64,000 bases of DNA from Corynebacterium mustelae (GTDB taxonomy: Bacteria > Actinomycetota > Actinomycetes > Mycobacteriales > Mycobacteriaceae), in contig NZ_CP011542.1 of assembly GCF_001020985.1 (NCBI RefSeq), positions 2,170,001 through 2,234,000 on the forward strand, in the 5' to 3' direction. Shown here piece by piece: positions 26,426-36,211 of this stretch (position 1 is its first letter; the number at the start of each line of letters is the position of its first letter). Under the pieces are notes generated by a model, which ran no database searches, was not told the origin of the DNA, and saw nothing but the letters and a program-made list of their open reading frames with translations. Position numbers and translations under genes: made by a program.

Positions 26426-27564
26426 CTCACTACCAGTGGTGGTGGTTTTGTGTGGTTTTTTCGGTGTTGTGCGTAGGTTTGTCCTTTCATGTGGGTGGGG
26501 TGGAGTGGGATTGTTGTGAGTGTGGTTTTTCCGCCGAGGGTCCAGGTGACGCTGTTGTCTGGGTTGAGAGTGTAGCTCCAGGTGCCTGCGCCTTTCAGAG
26601 TGTGGCATCGGTGGCAGAGACTGAGGAGGTTACGTGCGGTGGTTGGTCCGCCATCACGGTGGTTGATGGTGTGGTCGCGTTCGATGTGGGTGAGGGTGCG
26701 GTTGCATAGTGGGCCGCGGCACTGGTTGTCTCGTAGATCGAGGTAGCGTTTCATTCCGGTAGGGGTTTGGTAGCTTTCGCTGGTACGTGATTTTTCGCTA
26801 TCAAGGTCACGGTAGTGGGTGACGAATTGCCTATAGTAGTCGGCGGTTTCTGTGTCGACTGCGCCTTTACCGGGAATATAGAAGTGTGTGTTGTTCGTGG
26901 TGTATAGGTTGATGTGCACGCTAACCGAGGTTGTGCTGGTGATAAAGTGTGTGAATGCTTCCTCCAACGAGCAGTGCTGTTGGTCCGCGATTGTTGCAAG
27001 CGCGGTGGTAAATACCTCGGCGGTGACATGATCGGTGACAGCAGTGATTTCTGTTAATCCCGCTCCGATATCGACGCAACGTATTTCTTTTTCAGCAACG
27101 TGATCTTGTGCTTCATCGACGCCGTAGATATCTTCTATGATCCTTAGGCTTAGCTTCTTCAACCCGGCAGTTGTGGGTAATTGCTGATGGGAGTGTGTGG
27201 GGGCTAGGTTTGCAACCAAAGCGGCGTCGACGTCCGGGAGGGTGTCGTCGGCAAGTGAAAACAGTGGCTGAAGTAGCGCCCGTAGGTGCTGCATATCGAA
27301 AGCCCACGTTGTGGTGTGCCAGTTTTTCAACGCTGGCAGTTTGTCCAAAAACAGCAACGTGTGGATGTTATTACCTGCAATATACGCGCTGGTGCCGGTT
27401 TTTGTTGCCACCAAAATTGGGTAGTGGAACATGTCCGCATCCCACACATCGTCCGATACATACCGAGCCCACATACTAAATTCGTGTTCGTGCAGCTGCA
27501 TAGTCAGTTGCGCATCGATGTCGTCGGGGTCGCAACAGGTATAAAACCCACGGTGAAGATTCAT
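26398..27564 (-). CDS. HNH endonuclease, DUF222/13E12-type
   Basis: This is a 388-residue protein. The C-terminal HNH nuclease domain is complete: the first zinc pair in DNQCRGPLCNRTL, the catalytic centre IERDHTINHRDGGPTTARNL with its His, Asp and Asn, then LCHRCHTLK with the second zinc pair. The 250 residues before it are helical, like the DUF222/13E12 proteins common in Corynebacterium and Mycobacterium, which occur in several copies per genome and are possibly mobile. A strong GGAAGGAGAGG precedes the ATG at 27564. It is convergent with the broken DUF6138-like gene, overlapping its tail. The upstream region carries an inverted repeat at 27623-27696. Confidence 0.85.
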   Translation of the reverse strand: MNLHRGFYTCCDPDDIDAQLTMQLHEHEFSMWARYVSDDVWDADMFHYPILVATKTGTSAYIAGNNIHTLLFLDKLPALKNWHTTTWAFDMQHLRALLQPLFSLADDTLPDVDAALVANLAPTHSHQQLPTTAGLKKLSLRIIEDIYGVDEAQDHVAEKEIRCVDIGAGLTEITAVTDHVTAEVFTTALATIADQQHCSLEEAFTHFITSTTSVSVHINLYTTNNTHFYIPGKGAVDTETADYYRQFVTHYRDLDSEKSRTSESYQTPTGMKRYLDLRDNQCRGPLCNRTLTHIERDHTINHRDGGPTTARNLLSLCHRCHTLKGAGTWSYTLNPDNSVTWTLGGKTTLTTIPLHPTHMKGQTYAQHRKNHTKPPPLVVSQPRARISS

Positions 27565-27614
27565 TGCTCCTCTCCTTCCGACGGTTATCTAACATGAATG
27601 CGATACCACCATTA

Positions 27615-27696
27615 TAAAATACATGTTCGATTATATTCAATACCCATAAAAGGCAATCCCACCCGCGTTTTACCCCCAACAATCCTAATCGAACAT
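27615..27696. promoter_or_regulatory. Inverted repeat, possible LexA-type site between divergent genes
   Basis: ATGTTCGATTA at 27623-27633 is repeated in inverted orientation at 27686-27696 (TAATCGAACAT). The 16 bases at 27615-27630 resemble the corynebacterial LexA operator (TCGAACANNTGTTCGA) in the right half only. It lies in the AT-rich gap between the divergent HNH gene and the 27752 gene, so a shared regulator is possible. Confidence 0.3.
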
Positions 27697-27751
27697 AGTT
27701 ACATCCAGATTCCACATGCAGCGTTTGCAGAAAAACGTTAGGCTAATCACT

Positions 27752-28723
27752 ATGCAACGCCTTAACCCAGCTCTACCCAAAGCGTTGAAAGTATTCCGAA
27801 AACTCAATGGAAAGCTAGGCTCACCAGCTCAAAACGCGGCGGCACGCGAAGGCCTTCTCACCGGCGACATCGCCTACTTCGACCGCGACGCAACAGGTTT
27901 TCATCGGTGGATTCTGCCAGATTTCTTCGACAGCTGGCGCTTTCTTCCCAGGTTGCTACCGTTTGCGATCCGGCTAGGAATCAGCCCAGAGCGTATGAGG
28001 GATTTTCGATTTACCACCCCCGACACCACACTCACCCTCGCAGCCATACACTCCCGTGGTGCTGCATACGCGCAGGAATGCGCCACGGTGGTGTCACGCA
28101 CACATGCATTTCGCTATCTTGCGAAAGAACTAGGCGTTGCCAATCCACCGCTTGTCACCTGGTCTAAGCAGATGAGCGAGAACATAACGTGGATTGAAAA
28201 CAACGTTCTCTACCCGTACTACGACCTCGCCGACTCTGGGGCCACTTATCACCTAAAACGCGGCGGCATGAACCTTGATGAGGAACAGTTATGGTTTCTC
28301 ATCGACTTCGCCCACACCGTCGCACACAGCGACCACCCCGATGCCACGCGACTTTCGGAACGCATCTTCGACCTTGTCTGTGCGTGCGATGAACTCGATC
28401 CCGGCGCGATCAAACGATACAGCGGAATCCCCATCCCCACGGAGCTCGCTCATCTTCAAACCGAAAGCGTGACAGCGCACGCGGAAAATGGCCGGATCAC
28501 CATCGACTTGCGCGAACCCACCGATCAGATTCTCACATTTCTTATCCGGCTTCTCAGCGGCACCGATTTTCCCCAAGACTTCACGCTCACGGTTCGCCAC
28601 CGCGGTGAGACCCCGCAGGAAAAAACCATGTCGGAATTCTTAGAACGATTCGAATCCTCACCCCTGAAACCGCAGCTAGAGGCCGTGTTAGGTCGGGATG
28701 ATAGCTTCTACATCTATAGGTAG
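27752..28723 (+). CDS. DUF6493 N-module variant fused to a DUF6138-like beta domain
   Basis: This is a 323-residue protein. Residues 1-130 are a divergent N module: LNPALPKALKVFRKLNG, then LLPFAIRLGISPERM and AAIHSRGAAYAQECATVV, matching DAVAVFKELNW, LFAIRLGVTPKRA and AIVEKRGADFATEFI of its relatives. The last 85 residues (GRITIDLREPTDQILTFLI, FPQDFTLTVRHRG, FLERFESSPLKPQLEAVL) align with the DUF6138-like proteins at 25553 and 45503 (ALITVRVTNESESAYRTAF, FPDSYAVEYSGP, NLLPVLKKYA). The fusion ties two families that are otherwise neighbours here. The next gene starts eight bases after the stop, so the two form an operon. Confidence 0.65.
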   Translation: MQRLNPALPKALKVFRKLNGKLGSPAQNAAAREGLLTGDIAYFDRDATGFHRWILPDFFDSWRFLPRLLPFAIRLGISPERMRDFRFTTPDTTLTLAAIHSRGAAYAQECATVVSRTHAFRYLAKELGVANPPLVTWSKQMSENITWIENNVLYPYYDLADSGATYHLKRGGMNLDEEQLWFLIDFAHTVAHSDHPDATRLSERIFDLVCACDELDPGAIKRYSGIPIPTELAHLQTESVTAHAENGRITIDLREPTDQILTFLIRLLSGTDFPQDFTLTVRHRGETPQEKTMSEFLERFESSPLKPQLEAVLGRDDSFYIYR

Positions 28724-28730
28724 GAAAAAC

Positions 28731-30950
28731 ATGAAGCTTGCAGAATCACTCACTATTTTCAAAAGTCTCGGCTGGCACGAAGCAGCAGTGACTGACGCCC
28801 CCACCTTACCGCTCGGTACCCCTGAGCAACAAAAGCTGGCACTTGCCGGGTTGCGCTCCGGCGAATGGGGGCGCGGCGGGCGCACCAAAGAAAACCCCCG
28901 CTACCACTGGATTAGTTATGTGGAGGGGCATGAAACAATGCTCACCTACTTCGCCATCCGACTCGGAGTGTCCATCCCCCGCACTCTCGAACTCCTGCGC
29001 GGTGAACACACCGACACAAATGTCGCCGTCATCCTCTCGCGGGGCGAAGAATTCGCCACCACCCTGGTCAAACGTGCCGCACGGATACAAGACGACCGCT
29101 TCAACATCGCCCACACGATAGTGAAAGTCGGCCTCGAAGTAGACTGCACCGATGATCTGCGTTACCTGCACTTGTGGGCCGCACAAGTCCGCGAACACCC
29201 CGAACTGGCGCACACCAGATTCTTCGAACACGCGCACGCCACACTGGGGCTCGCCACCCGGGCGATCGCTGATCTCGTCACCCACGCCTACAGCACACAC
29301 ATCATCACCCGCGACCAAGCCTTCGAACTGGGACTTTATGGGCTTCGACTATCCGCACGCCCCAGCGACCGCAACCAGTGGGCCACATTCCTAGCCAAAG
29401 AACTACCCATCACCGACGCCGAACTTATCCACCACAAAGGAACCATCCTTGGCGCCCTCAGCACGGGGGATGCCACCCCCATTGAACTTCTTGGATTGCC
29501 GCTACTCCCCCACCTAAAGGGGCAAGATTTTATAGAAGCAGCCCTCGCCTGCCTCTACGCCAAAACAGCCCAAGCACAACTGAAAACCTTGAGCCTTATC
29601 GAAGGACGGGAGCTAGATACCACGCTGCAAACACGGGTGGCGGAGTTGGCGGCGTCGACAAACTCGAAAGTGGCGAAGAAAGCCTCAGCATTCCGCCCAC
29701 CGCTCGTTAAAGAAAAACCACCCTCCGACCTATGGCGCGACACCCCACCGGTGTGGCACATGCCCCGCTTCGACCGCCCACCCGCCGCCGTGGACGCGCT
29801 GGTGGCTGAGCTGCCGCACATCAGCATCGACCGCAGCCGCTGGGAAACATTCGTCGATGAACACGCCGAACGATTCCTCGCGGGGCTTGTCGAACTTGCC
29901 GCCAACAACCCCGCCGCCGCACGGCAAGCAATAAGCGGGACTGACGAACATATTTTCAACGGGCTGCTGCACAAGTGGGCGCACGGGCAGGAAATCACCT
30001 TGGACGAACGCCACACACTGGACCGAATCCACTGCGTGATGGCGGTGCTCGGAAAAATACCGTGCATGCTTTCCGAACCCAGTTTCGCCGACCTCAGCAT
30101 CAGCTTGCCGGATCTATGCGCCCGCCTCGCCCGCTACCAGGAGTCGGGGACGGCGGTCTTGATCGCGGATTTCCTGCTCGCCTTGTACCGGCTGCGCCTC
30201 ACCGACGATTCCGCCAGCGTGCCGGAGTTTCCCATCCCACTCATACATGTCGACGGAACGCGGATCGACGCCGCCGCAGGTGATGTGCTACGCAGCTACC
30301 TCGATGACCCCGTGATCGATCGTGGGATCTACCTCCATAACGGCGTACACCCACGCTACCGCCATGAGATTGTGGCGCTACCGGAATCCCTCACGTCGGT
30401 ACCAGGGCTTTACCCTAAGGATTTCGCAACCCACAACATTTCCCTTGATGCTGCCAGTTTCCCCACGTTCGGCGACTCCGTACTGCTCGATGTGGGGCGG
30501 GGGCTTGTACCCCAGAGTGCTGTGCGCGCAACCAATCGTGCGGAGCCGCTAAGCCGGGCCGCGGCAACCAACCTGCTCAGCGTCCCCGACACCACCGCTG
30601 CTATTCTCGCGTGGGAACGCGGGCTACTCATCCCAGGCCGCATCGACCTTGAGTACCTCGACTGGCAGCCAGGCGTGACCCACATTGCGGATTTAGTGGG
30701 CACAACCTGCGAGTTAACCGAACAAGGGCTGCTGAGCGTGGTGTGGCCACTGTGGGACGCACTGTTGGTTTACGCGGTGGCCCAGAAACGTCTCCCCAGC
30801 GGAATCGTCGACGTGGTCCGCGCCATGGGTGAGTATTTTCAGTGTGTTCCCGTGTCACAGCGGGACTGCCCAGGTTTACGTGCGCTCGCCGCAAAATCGG
30901 GGAAATCGGAATCCGTGGTCAAAGCTCGAGAAATAGTGGAGAAGCTGTGA
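28731..30950 (+). CDS. DUF6493-type large helical protein (N-H-P-C)
   Basis: This is a 739-residue full-length member. Module N has LAESLTIFKSLGWHEAAVTD, LPLGTPEQQKLALAGLRSG and YFAIRLGVSIPRTLEL. Module H has SARPSDRNQWATFL. Module P has PPVWHMPRFDRP and LSEPSFADLSISLPDLCARL. Module C has GLLSVVWPLWDALLV and ends PGLRALAAKSGKSESVV. The ATG at 28731 follows TAGGTAGGAAAAAC, a good ribosome-binding site, and is preferred over a longer in-frame start that overlaps the upstream gene. An 11-mer motif lies 19 bases after the stop. No catalytic residues can be named; a scaffold-like solenoid is my inference. Confidence 0.75.
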   Translation: MKLAESLTIFKSLGWHEAAVTDAPTLPLGTPEQQKLALAGLRSGEWGRGGRTKENPRYHWISYVEGHETMLTYFAIRLGVSIPRTLELLRGEHTDTNVAVILSRGEEFATTLVKRAARIQDDRFNIAHTIVKVGLEVDCTDDLRYLHLWAAQVREHPELAHTRFFEHAHATLGLATRAIADLVTHAYSTHIITRDQAFELGLYGLRLSARPSDRNQWATFLAKELPITDAELIHHKGTILGALSTGDATPIELLGLPLLPHLKGQDFIEAALACLYAKTAQAQLKTLSLIEGRELDTTLQTRVAELAASTNSKVAKKASAFRPPLVKEKPPSDLWRDTPPVWHMPRFDRPPAAVDALVAELPHISIDRSRWETFVDEHAERFLAGLVELAANNPAAARQAISGTDEHIFNGLLHKWAHGQEITLDERHTLDRIHCVMAVLGKIPCMLSEPSFADLSISLPDLCARLARYQESGTAVLIADFLLALYRLRLTDDSASVPEFPIPLIHVDGTRIDAAAGDVLRSYLDDPVIDRGIYLHNGVHPRYRHEIVALPESLTSVPGLYPKDFATHNISLDAASFPTFGDSVLLDVGRGLVPQSAVRATNRAEPLSRAAATNLLSVPDTTAAILAWERGLLIPGRIDLEYLDWQPGVTHIADLVGTTCELTEQGLLSVVWPLWDALLVYAVAQKRLPSGIVDVVRAMGEYFQCVPVSQRDCPGLRALAAKSGKSESVVKAREIVEKL

Positions 30951-31011
30951 TGAACCCAATTCCAGTAGTGCTTTTCGACGCCCCCAAGTGCGCCTGCGAG
31001 GTGTTTGCCTC

Positions 31012-32498
31012 ATGCACGTAGTCCAGTTCATCGACACCACACTCACCACCCGTAACAAATCCAACTACCAGAAGGTGGTGGAGCTGGTGCACGAGCACCA
31101 GCTGGACTACCTGGATAACCCCACGTATCTGCGCGCATGGTACTACACTATCCGCGCGATCACTCACACGGATGAGGTGGCCTGGCGGTTCTTCGACCAC
31201 CTCGTAGCCGCCGCACGAATCTTAAAATCAACCTGAGTGACGAGATTTCCTTAGGCCTTGAGCTCGGTTATATAACCCGCGACCAGGCCATTAAGGTGGC
31301 AGCAATCACGTGGCATGGAGGGTCCATGCTGCGCGAACTTCACCTCACCGATGAGGAGCTGATCCGCAACGCGCACCTGTTCGTCTCTCACGACAGCGCG
31401 GTGGTTACCGCGTTTGGGCACCGCATTCTCACGCTCATCGACGCCCCCGATATTGCCCGCGCGGCCCTCGCCGCGGATACGAACACCGCGGTTCGGGAAA
31501 CCTTGCGAGTGCTTGGAGACGCTGCGACCGGCGTCGACAAGCTTCAAACTGAGCTGAAAGAGTTGTGCACAAGCGTGGATAGCCAGATTGCGCAGCTCGC
31601 CGCTGTATTACTGGGACGCCCCGCCGCCACACCCACTTGCGAAATTCACCCATCGCCACCCGTGTGGCAGCCACCTGCGCTCACACATGACATCCCGGCG
31701 CGTTTTTTCGTCACCCGTGTGGAAGCACACACGTGGGTCGACCCGCTGACGGCCTGTGCGGACTTAGGGCAGGAGTTTTTAATCTCCACGCCCAGCCACG
31801 CGGATTTCAGTATTGCTGCGGATGTTTTCATTGATCGACTTCGGGCGTATGCGCGGGCTGGACAGCCGATTCTGGAACCGGATTTCGTGTTGGCACTGGG
31901 CAGGTTACGCATCCACGACGCCGACCAGGTCGCACGTCAGGTGGTGGGTGTGCGTGTGCCGCTTTACCCGGATCCGGGTGTGGATGCCGGCCAGCTCGCC
32001 GCCGCCTACGCACACGACCCGTTTCGCGATCCTGGAATGCGCGGGTGCTACGGGAAGGACGTGGAGTATCCCGCTTCGCTGTCGGTGCTGCCTAACCGGT
32101 GGGCGGGGAACAGCTACGATCACCGCGCATTCCCCCGATTTGCCGACAGTGCGTTTTGCCGTTTCCTGCACGACCCGGAAGGATTGGAGGGCGTGGCGTT
32201 TGCTGGTAGCCCGCTTCCAGCCCCGGCACTTGCTGCCCTGTTCCGGTCGAGTGCGAACCAGGAAACGATCGAAGCGGCGTGGCGGCGGGGGCTCGTGTGG
32301 GAAGGCAACATTGACGCCGCGCTTTTCGACGCCACCACCCTGTCCCACGTAATTACCCTGTGCTACCGGTTGGCGCAAAAGGGAATGGCGGGGTTTGTGA
32401 TCAAGCTCCTGTCTGAACTTTCCCAGTGCTTTCCGGTGCAGGAAGTGGCGGACGCCTTGGTGAATGTGCGCAGGTGTGTAGAACAAGGCCGAAAGTAA
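31012..32498 (+). pseudogene. Decayed DUF6493 gene
   Basis: The gene begins in the middle of module N (NYQKVVELVHEHQLDYLDNP), lacking the usual first 130 residues. The frame changes at about 31230; the new frame reads INLSDEISLGLELGYITRDQ, matching the ITRDQAFELGLYGL region of the gene at 28731. It continues PPVWQPPALTHDIP, an internal deletion removes most of the next segment, then LISTPSHADFSIAADVFIDR and LEPDFVLALGRLRI. The C module (GMAGFVIKLLSELSQCFP) ends early at VEQGRK, without the GLRxxAxRxG terminus. The 11-mer at 32321 lies inside it. It is probably a tandem duplicate of the preceding gene, now decaying. Confidence 0.7.
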
Positions 32499-32757
32499 CG
32501 GCGCGTTTCGTGATGAGGAGCCTTTCAGGCTTCTGGTTGTTCCCGCCACTGCTCACGTTGACTTCAAGAAAAAAGCTGCTTTTCCCATCTACATAGCAGG
32601 CACGTGGGGTTTTAAGCTGCACAAATTCAAAAATTTATCCCTCTGTTTCTTCACCTCAAATCCTCAACTAGGGGTCCAGAGAAAAGTCACACAGAAGTGG
32701 ATCCGTGAAAATGCTGCAATGTGGTTACTGATTGTGGAAAGCTGGAACGATAAATAA
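32482..32757 (+). pseudogene. Open frame without a start codon, possible gene fragment
   Basis: The frame is open for about 90 codons from the TAG at 32479 to the TAA at 32755. It reads NGAFRDEEPFRLLVVPATAH, then YIAGTWGFKLHKFKNLSL and QRKVTQKWIRENAAMWLL, which looks like real protein. There is no ATG, and no GTG or TTG near its beginning that has a ribosome-binding site. FRDEE recalls the start of the broken gene at 25553, but the rest does not match it. It overlaps the end of the decayed DUF6493 gene in another frame. It is probably the tail or middle of a lost gene of an unknown family. Confidence 0.45.
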
Positions 32758-32787
32758 CCACCAGTTTCCTTATTGAGAGGACGTTTC

Positions 32788-33027
32788 GTGGAAGATATTC
32801 ACTCCCGCAGCGAGTTTGTGCGCTTCCTCGAAAATTTCCGCGCGGAATTTCAGAGTTCTGATTTTGAGAACACTACGTTGGAAAATTTTCTTGAGGCCAT
32901 GCAATTCTGGATTGAAGATATGGATGGTTACTACCAGAACATGGGCAAACCAGAATGCTTAGGGGAAGAAACCCTGACATGGCAAATGTTGGTTGATATT
33001 TTGGAGGCGGCCCGCATCTACGAGTGA
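32788..33027 (+). CDS. DUF7660-type small protein
   Basis: This is a 79-residue acidic protein: VEDIHSRSEFVRFLENFRAE, then FENTTLENFLEAMQFWIEDM, DGYYQN and WQMLVDILEAARIYE. The order of a SREEF-type helix, WENxTLxxFLEA helix, DMDGYY and a closing LxDILxAARxYE helix is that of the DUF7660 family as I remember it. These small proteins occur among immunity-like genes. The GTG at 32788 has GAGAGGA eight bases upstream, and starting there aligns the SRxEF motif near residue 5. The gene sits alone between two damaged DUF6493 genes and is intact itself. Confidence 0.7.
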   Translation: MEDIHSRSEFVRFLENFRAEFQSSDFENTTLENFLEAMQFWIEDMDGYYQNMGKPECLGEETLTWQMLVDILEAARIYE

Positions 33028-33135
33028 TGGTCTATTCCCGCACCTCTGCCTGGTTCTGTCGGGGATGATGAATCCGCTGGTGAGCATGGACACGATTGGG
33101 GGCCATGTTGGACCTGTTTATTAATATCTAGAGAT

Positions 33136-34772
33136 GTGACCGCTAACCCCCACCTCCACGACGCCCTTAAAATTTTCCGCGAGCTGGGCTGGGCTGATGC
33201 CTCCCAAGAACACGCCTTGGATTTGCCGCTGGGTTCAGCAGAGCAGCAGCGGCGTGCCGTTGCTGGATTGCGCACGGGTGATTTTGGAGAATTTGGCTCG
33301 TACCCGGATGGTTCCTTCGGGTGGCTTTCGTACGTGGATGGCCATGAGTTCATGTTGGGGCTGTTCGCTATCCGGTTGGGAGTTTCGCCACGTCGTGCCT
33401 GTGAGGTTCTCTCCTCTGGGGAGCTTGGGGTGGCGGTGGATGTTCTTGCTGATAGGGGTGAGGATTTTGCCTTTCAGTTTGTCACTGCGGCAACGAAGCG
33501 CCGTGTAAAAAATCCCCTCGTGGTGTTGGGGTTGGTGGAGCGGTTCCAGCTGCCGGTGCCGGAAAACCGCTGGTATGTGGAAGCGTGGGTGAACAACTAT
33601 GAAAAAGCAACCGACCGGTTTTTAACTCACCTGGGTGTGTCCCTTGCCCACAGCACACAGTTTTCTGGTCAGGTTCTCACATTCGGAGTTCGGGAGGGTT
33701 TTCTCACCCGCGATGAGGCGGTCACCGGTGCGTTTTTGGTGGGTTGAGCACCACGAGGAAAGCCACGGAAAGGCGGGCGTGGACGAAAATTCTTGTTGAG
33801 GAACTTGCGGTCACAGGAGAAGAAATGCGAGCCTACCTGCCGCAGCTTGAGCAGGTTTTGTCCACCGGTGACGGTGTACTCATCGAAGCCTTCGCTTTGC
33901 CGCTGATCCCGATTGTGTCAGATGAGGAGCTTATTCCCCTCGCAGTTGCCGCACTCTACGCGAAAACCGCGAAGGCCAGGCGAAAAGTGTTAGCAAAGCT
34001 CAAGCACCGTGTCCTCCCTGCCGAACTCGCCAAGCGCGTAGCCGAATTGGAAGCAGAACTACACTCCACTAAGAAACACACCGCACCGAAAAAACCTGTG
34101 CCTGTGCTGGACATTCCCGTTCTTGACGATGAGCTTTTCGCCCTCAAATGGCCAACCCCCGCGAAGCCGGCAAATGATATTCCCGCTAGCTCCGGTTATA
34201 CTTTCCGCCTTGAACAAGACTTCAGCTTCACAGTGATCAACCCCCACCATGAGGAGAAAACCCACACCCCCGCCCCGTACTGGGCCAAACATGTTGCACA
34301 CAACCATGAACTCGGTGGGATCTCCTACCCCACCCCAATCCTGATCGCGGTGATGCTGGGCTGGTGCATAAATCCCCGCACCGCCAAAGACGCCCGATGG
34401 GAATTCCGCAATCTCATCACAACCAGTGGCGCCACCGCCGCCGACACCCGGATTGCAATCCGTGGGCTGATGACCAGCCCACAGTTTAACCCCAGTGCGT
34501 TCGCCCCCATTGTCAAAGAACACTCCCCGCTTCTTCCCGTCCTCTACCCTTTGATTACCGAGCCCCTCAACCACAACATCCAACCGTGGGTCAATAAACT
34601 CCTTGACGTGCTGATCCATCACGCCGACGTCCTCCTGGCCGCCACCCGTCGCGGCCACATTAACCCAACCGAATGGGGTGGACTGGCTCAGTTGGCGGCC
34701 ACGACAAAATCCACCACCGCTCGGACCAAAGCGAGGCGACTGGGTGAGTTTTACGCCGATGGCAGAAATTAA
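33136..34772 (+). pseudogene. DUF6493-type gene (N-H-M) split by a frameshift
   Basis: The first frame (33136-33747, GTG start) encodes module N: NPHLHDALKIFRELGWADAS, LPLGSAEQQRRAVAGLRTG and LFAIRLGVSPRRA, ending AVTGAFLVG at a TGA. The second frame begins with a TTG overlapping that TGA at 33744 and encodes module H (LSTTRKATERRAWTKIL, LAVAALYAKTAKARRKVL) and then, without any P or C module, module M (LLPVLYPLITEPLNHNIQPW to the end at 34772). In the paralogues these parts are one uninterrupted frame, so this is a frameshift, though the TTGA overlap could allow the second part to be translated by re-initiation. The missing P and C modules are encoded by the next gene. Confidence 0.65.
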
Positions 34773-34884
34773 GCGTCAGCCGCGATGTCCATTACCACAA
34801 CGTGGGCACAGGCGAATACTGTAATGAGGACACCGCTAATTGGCAGATATTCTATCGGCCACCCGAATTTATGAATAACCTCGT

Positions 34885-36042
34885 ATGACGAACATTAGAA
34901 CCCCTGGATACATTCACAACCCGCACGACTATTGGTTACCCACCCCGCCGCTGTGGGAGCTGCCGCAGTTTCAGCGTGGCAAGGCAACCGAAGCGGAAAT
35001 CTTCGCGTTGCTGGAGGTACTCGGACCGTGTGAGAAGGTAGTGCCTTGTGTGGAAACCGACCAGCTTTTAGCAAGGTTGGTTGAGCGGGGTTCGCTGGAC
35101 CGGATTTTCCTGCCGGAAACCATGTGGAGTGCTCAAACGGAAGATTTCTTCTTCACCCACGTTCGCGGGGTGCTCGATCACCTAGGTGAAGTGCCGTTTC
35201 TGCTATCGGAACCGTCGTTTGTTGATTTAAGTATTTCCGCCTCAGATCTTGTTTCCAGATTGCGCCGCTACAGTCAATTGGGACTAGACGCACTGGAAAC
35301 GGATTTAGTGCTTGCTCTGTGCCGGATTGATGTCGCGGGCATTGATGTCGCTGCGGTAACCGATGAGTTGGCTGGCATTGATTCTGAGGCGGCTATCCGG
35401 GCAATCGAGTACATTAATGATCCAATTATTGAGCCGGAGTTGGAGTGGACGTCCATCCCTCATGAAGCGTGGCGGGTAGCTTCCCCTCCAGGACCGGAAG
35501 GTTTGCTAAGTATCGGATCGTTTCCGCATTTTGGTGCAGCCGCGATGAATCACGATCATTTTCGAGACTTCAACGAACACGAGAAGGGGTTGTATTTCGC
35601 CCAGGTGGCGCGTCGAAAAGCACCGTTGTCGGCGGCGATGGCGATAAATCTACTGGCGGAATTGTGTTTCGATAATGTGCCGGGGCCGGTGGATAAGGCC
35701 GTGCACGACGCTTGGGAGCGTGGGCTTCTTATTCCCGGCGAGCTTGATTGGGCGATGATTCATTGGACCAGCAATCTCGATTCCTTAACCTGGTGGGATC
35801 AGCGGTTGTTTATGCTTGCGGAGGAAGGGTTGTTGTCCGTGGTGTGGCCAGTGTGGGATCAGATCGTTGCGACAGCTGCGACCGCCAACCGCAAAATGCC
35901 GATGGGAACGATCAATGTTGTCAAAAATATGGCAGCGTTTTGGGGTGTTGCGCCGTCGCATGGGATTGAAGCGTTGGCGAAGCGCCCAAACCAGTCGCAG
36001 GCGAAAAAACTAGCCCGAAAAATCCTGGCAGAGAATGCTTGA
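34885..36042 (+). CDS. DUF6493-type P and C modules as a separate protein
   Basis: This is a 385-residue protein. It starts just before PPLWELPQFQRG and continues LSEPSFVDLSISASDLVSRL, ETDLVLALCRIDVA, AWERGLLIPGELDW, GLLSVVWPVWDQIV, and ends ALAKRPNQSQAKKLARKIL. This is the part missing from the gene directly upstream (33136-34772). Either an ancestral N-H-P-C-M gene was rearranged so that P-C moved behind M, or the pair works as two polypeptides. The gap of 112 bases holds no recognisable gene. The ATG at 34885 is the first in-frame methionine ahead of the conserved part. A reverse-oriented 11-mer lies 16 bases past the stop, and another inside the gene at 35611. Confidence 0.7.
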   Translation: MTNIRTPGYIHNPHDYWLPTPPLWELPQFQRGKATEAEIFALLEVLGPCEKVVPCVETDQLLARLVERGSLDRIFLPETMWSAQTEDFFFTHVRGVLDHLGEVPFLLSEPSFVDLSISASDLVSRLRRYSQLGLDALETDLVLALCRIDVAGIDVAAVTDELAGIDSEAAIRAIEYINDPIIEPELEWTSIPHEAWRVASPPGPEGLLSIGSFPHFGAAAMNHDHFRDFNEHEKGLYFAQVARRKAPLSAAMAINLLAELCFDNVPGPVDKAVHDAWERGLLIPGELDWAMIHWTSNLDSLTWWDQRLFMLAEEGLLSVVWPVWDQIVATAATANRKMPMGTINVVKNMAAFWGVAPSHGIEALAKRPNQSQAKKLARKILAENA

Positions 36043-36211
36043 CGACGACTGATGCGGCGTCGAAAAGCAACATCCTCACCACATCAATTTTTAAATTGAC
36101 CACAATTTAATTTTGGAGCGGTTGTATTGATCATCACAAGACGCTACATACTCTGTCCAAATCGATACAATGCTTCTTGCCGTAATCCACTGTACGAGAA
36201 GGTTTCCTAGC

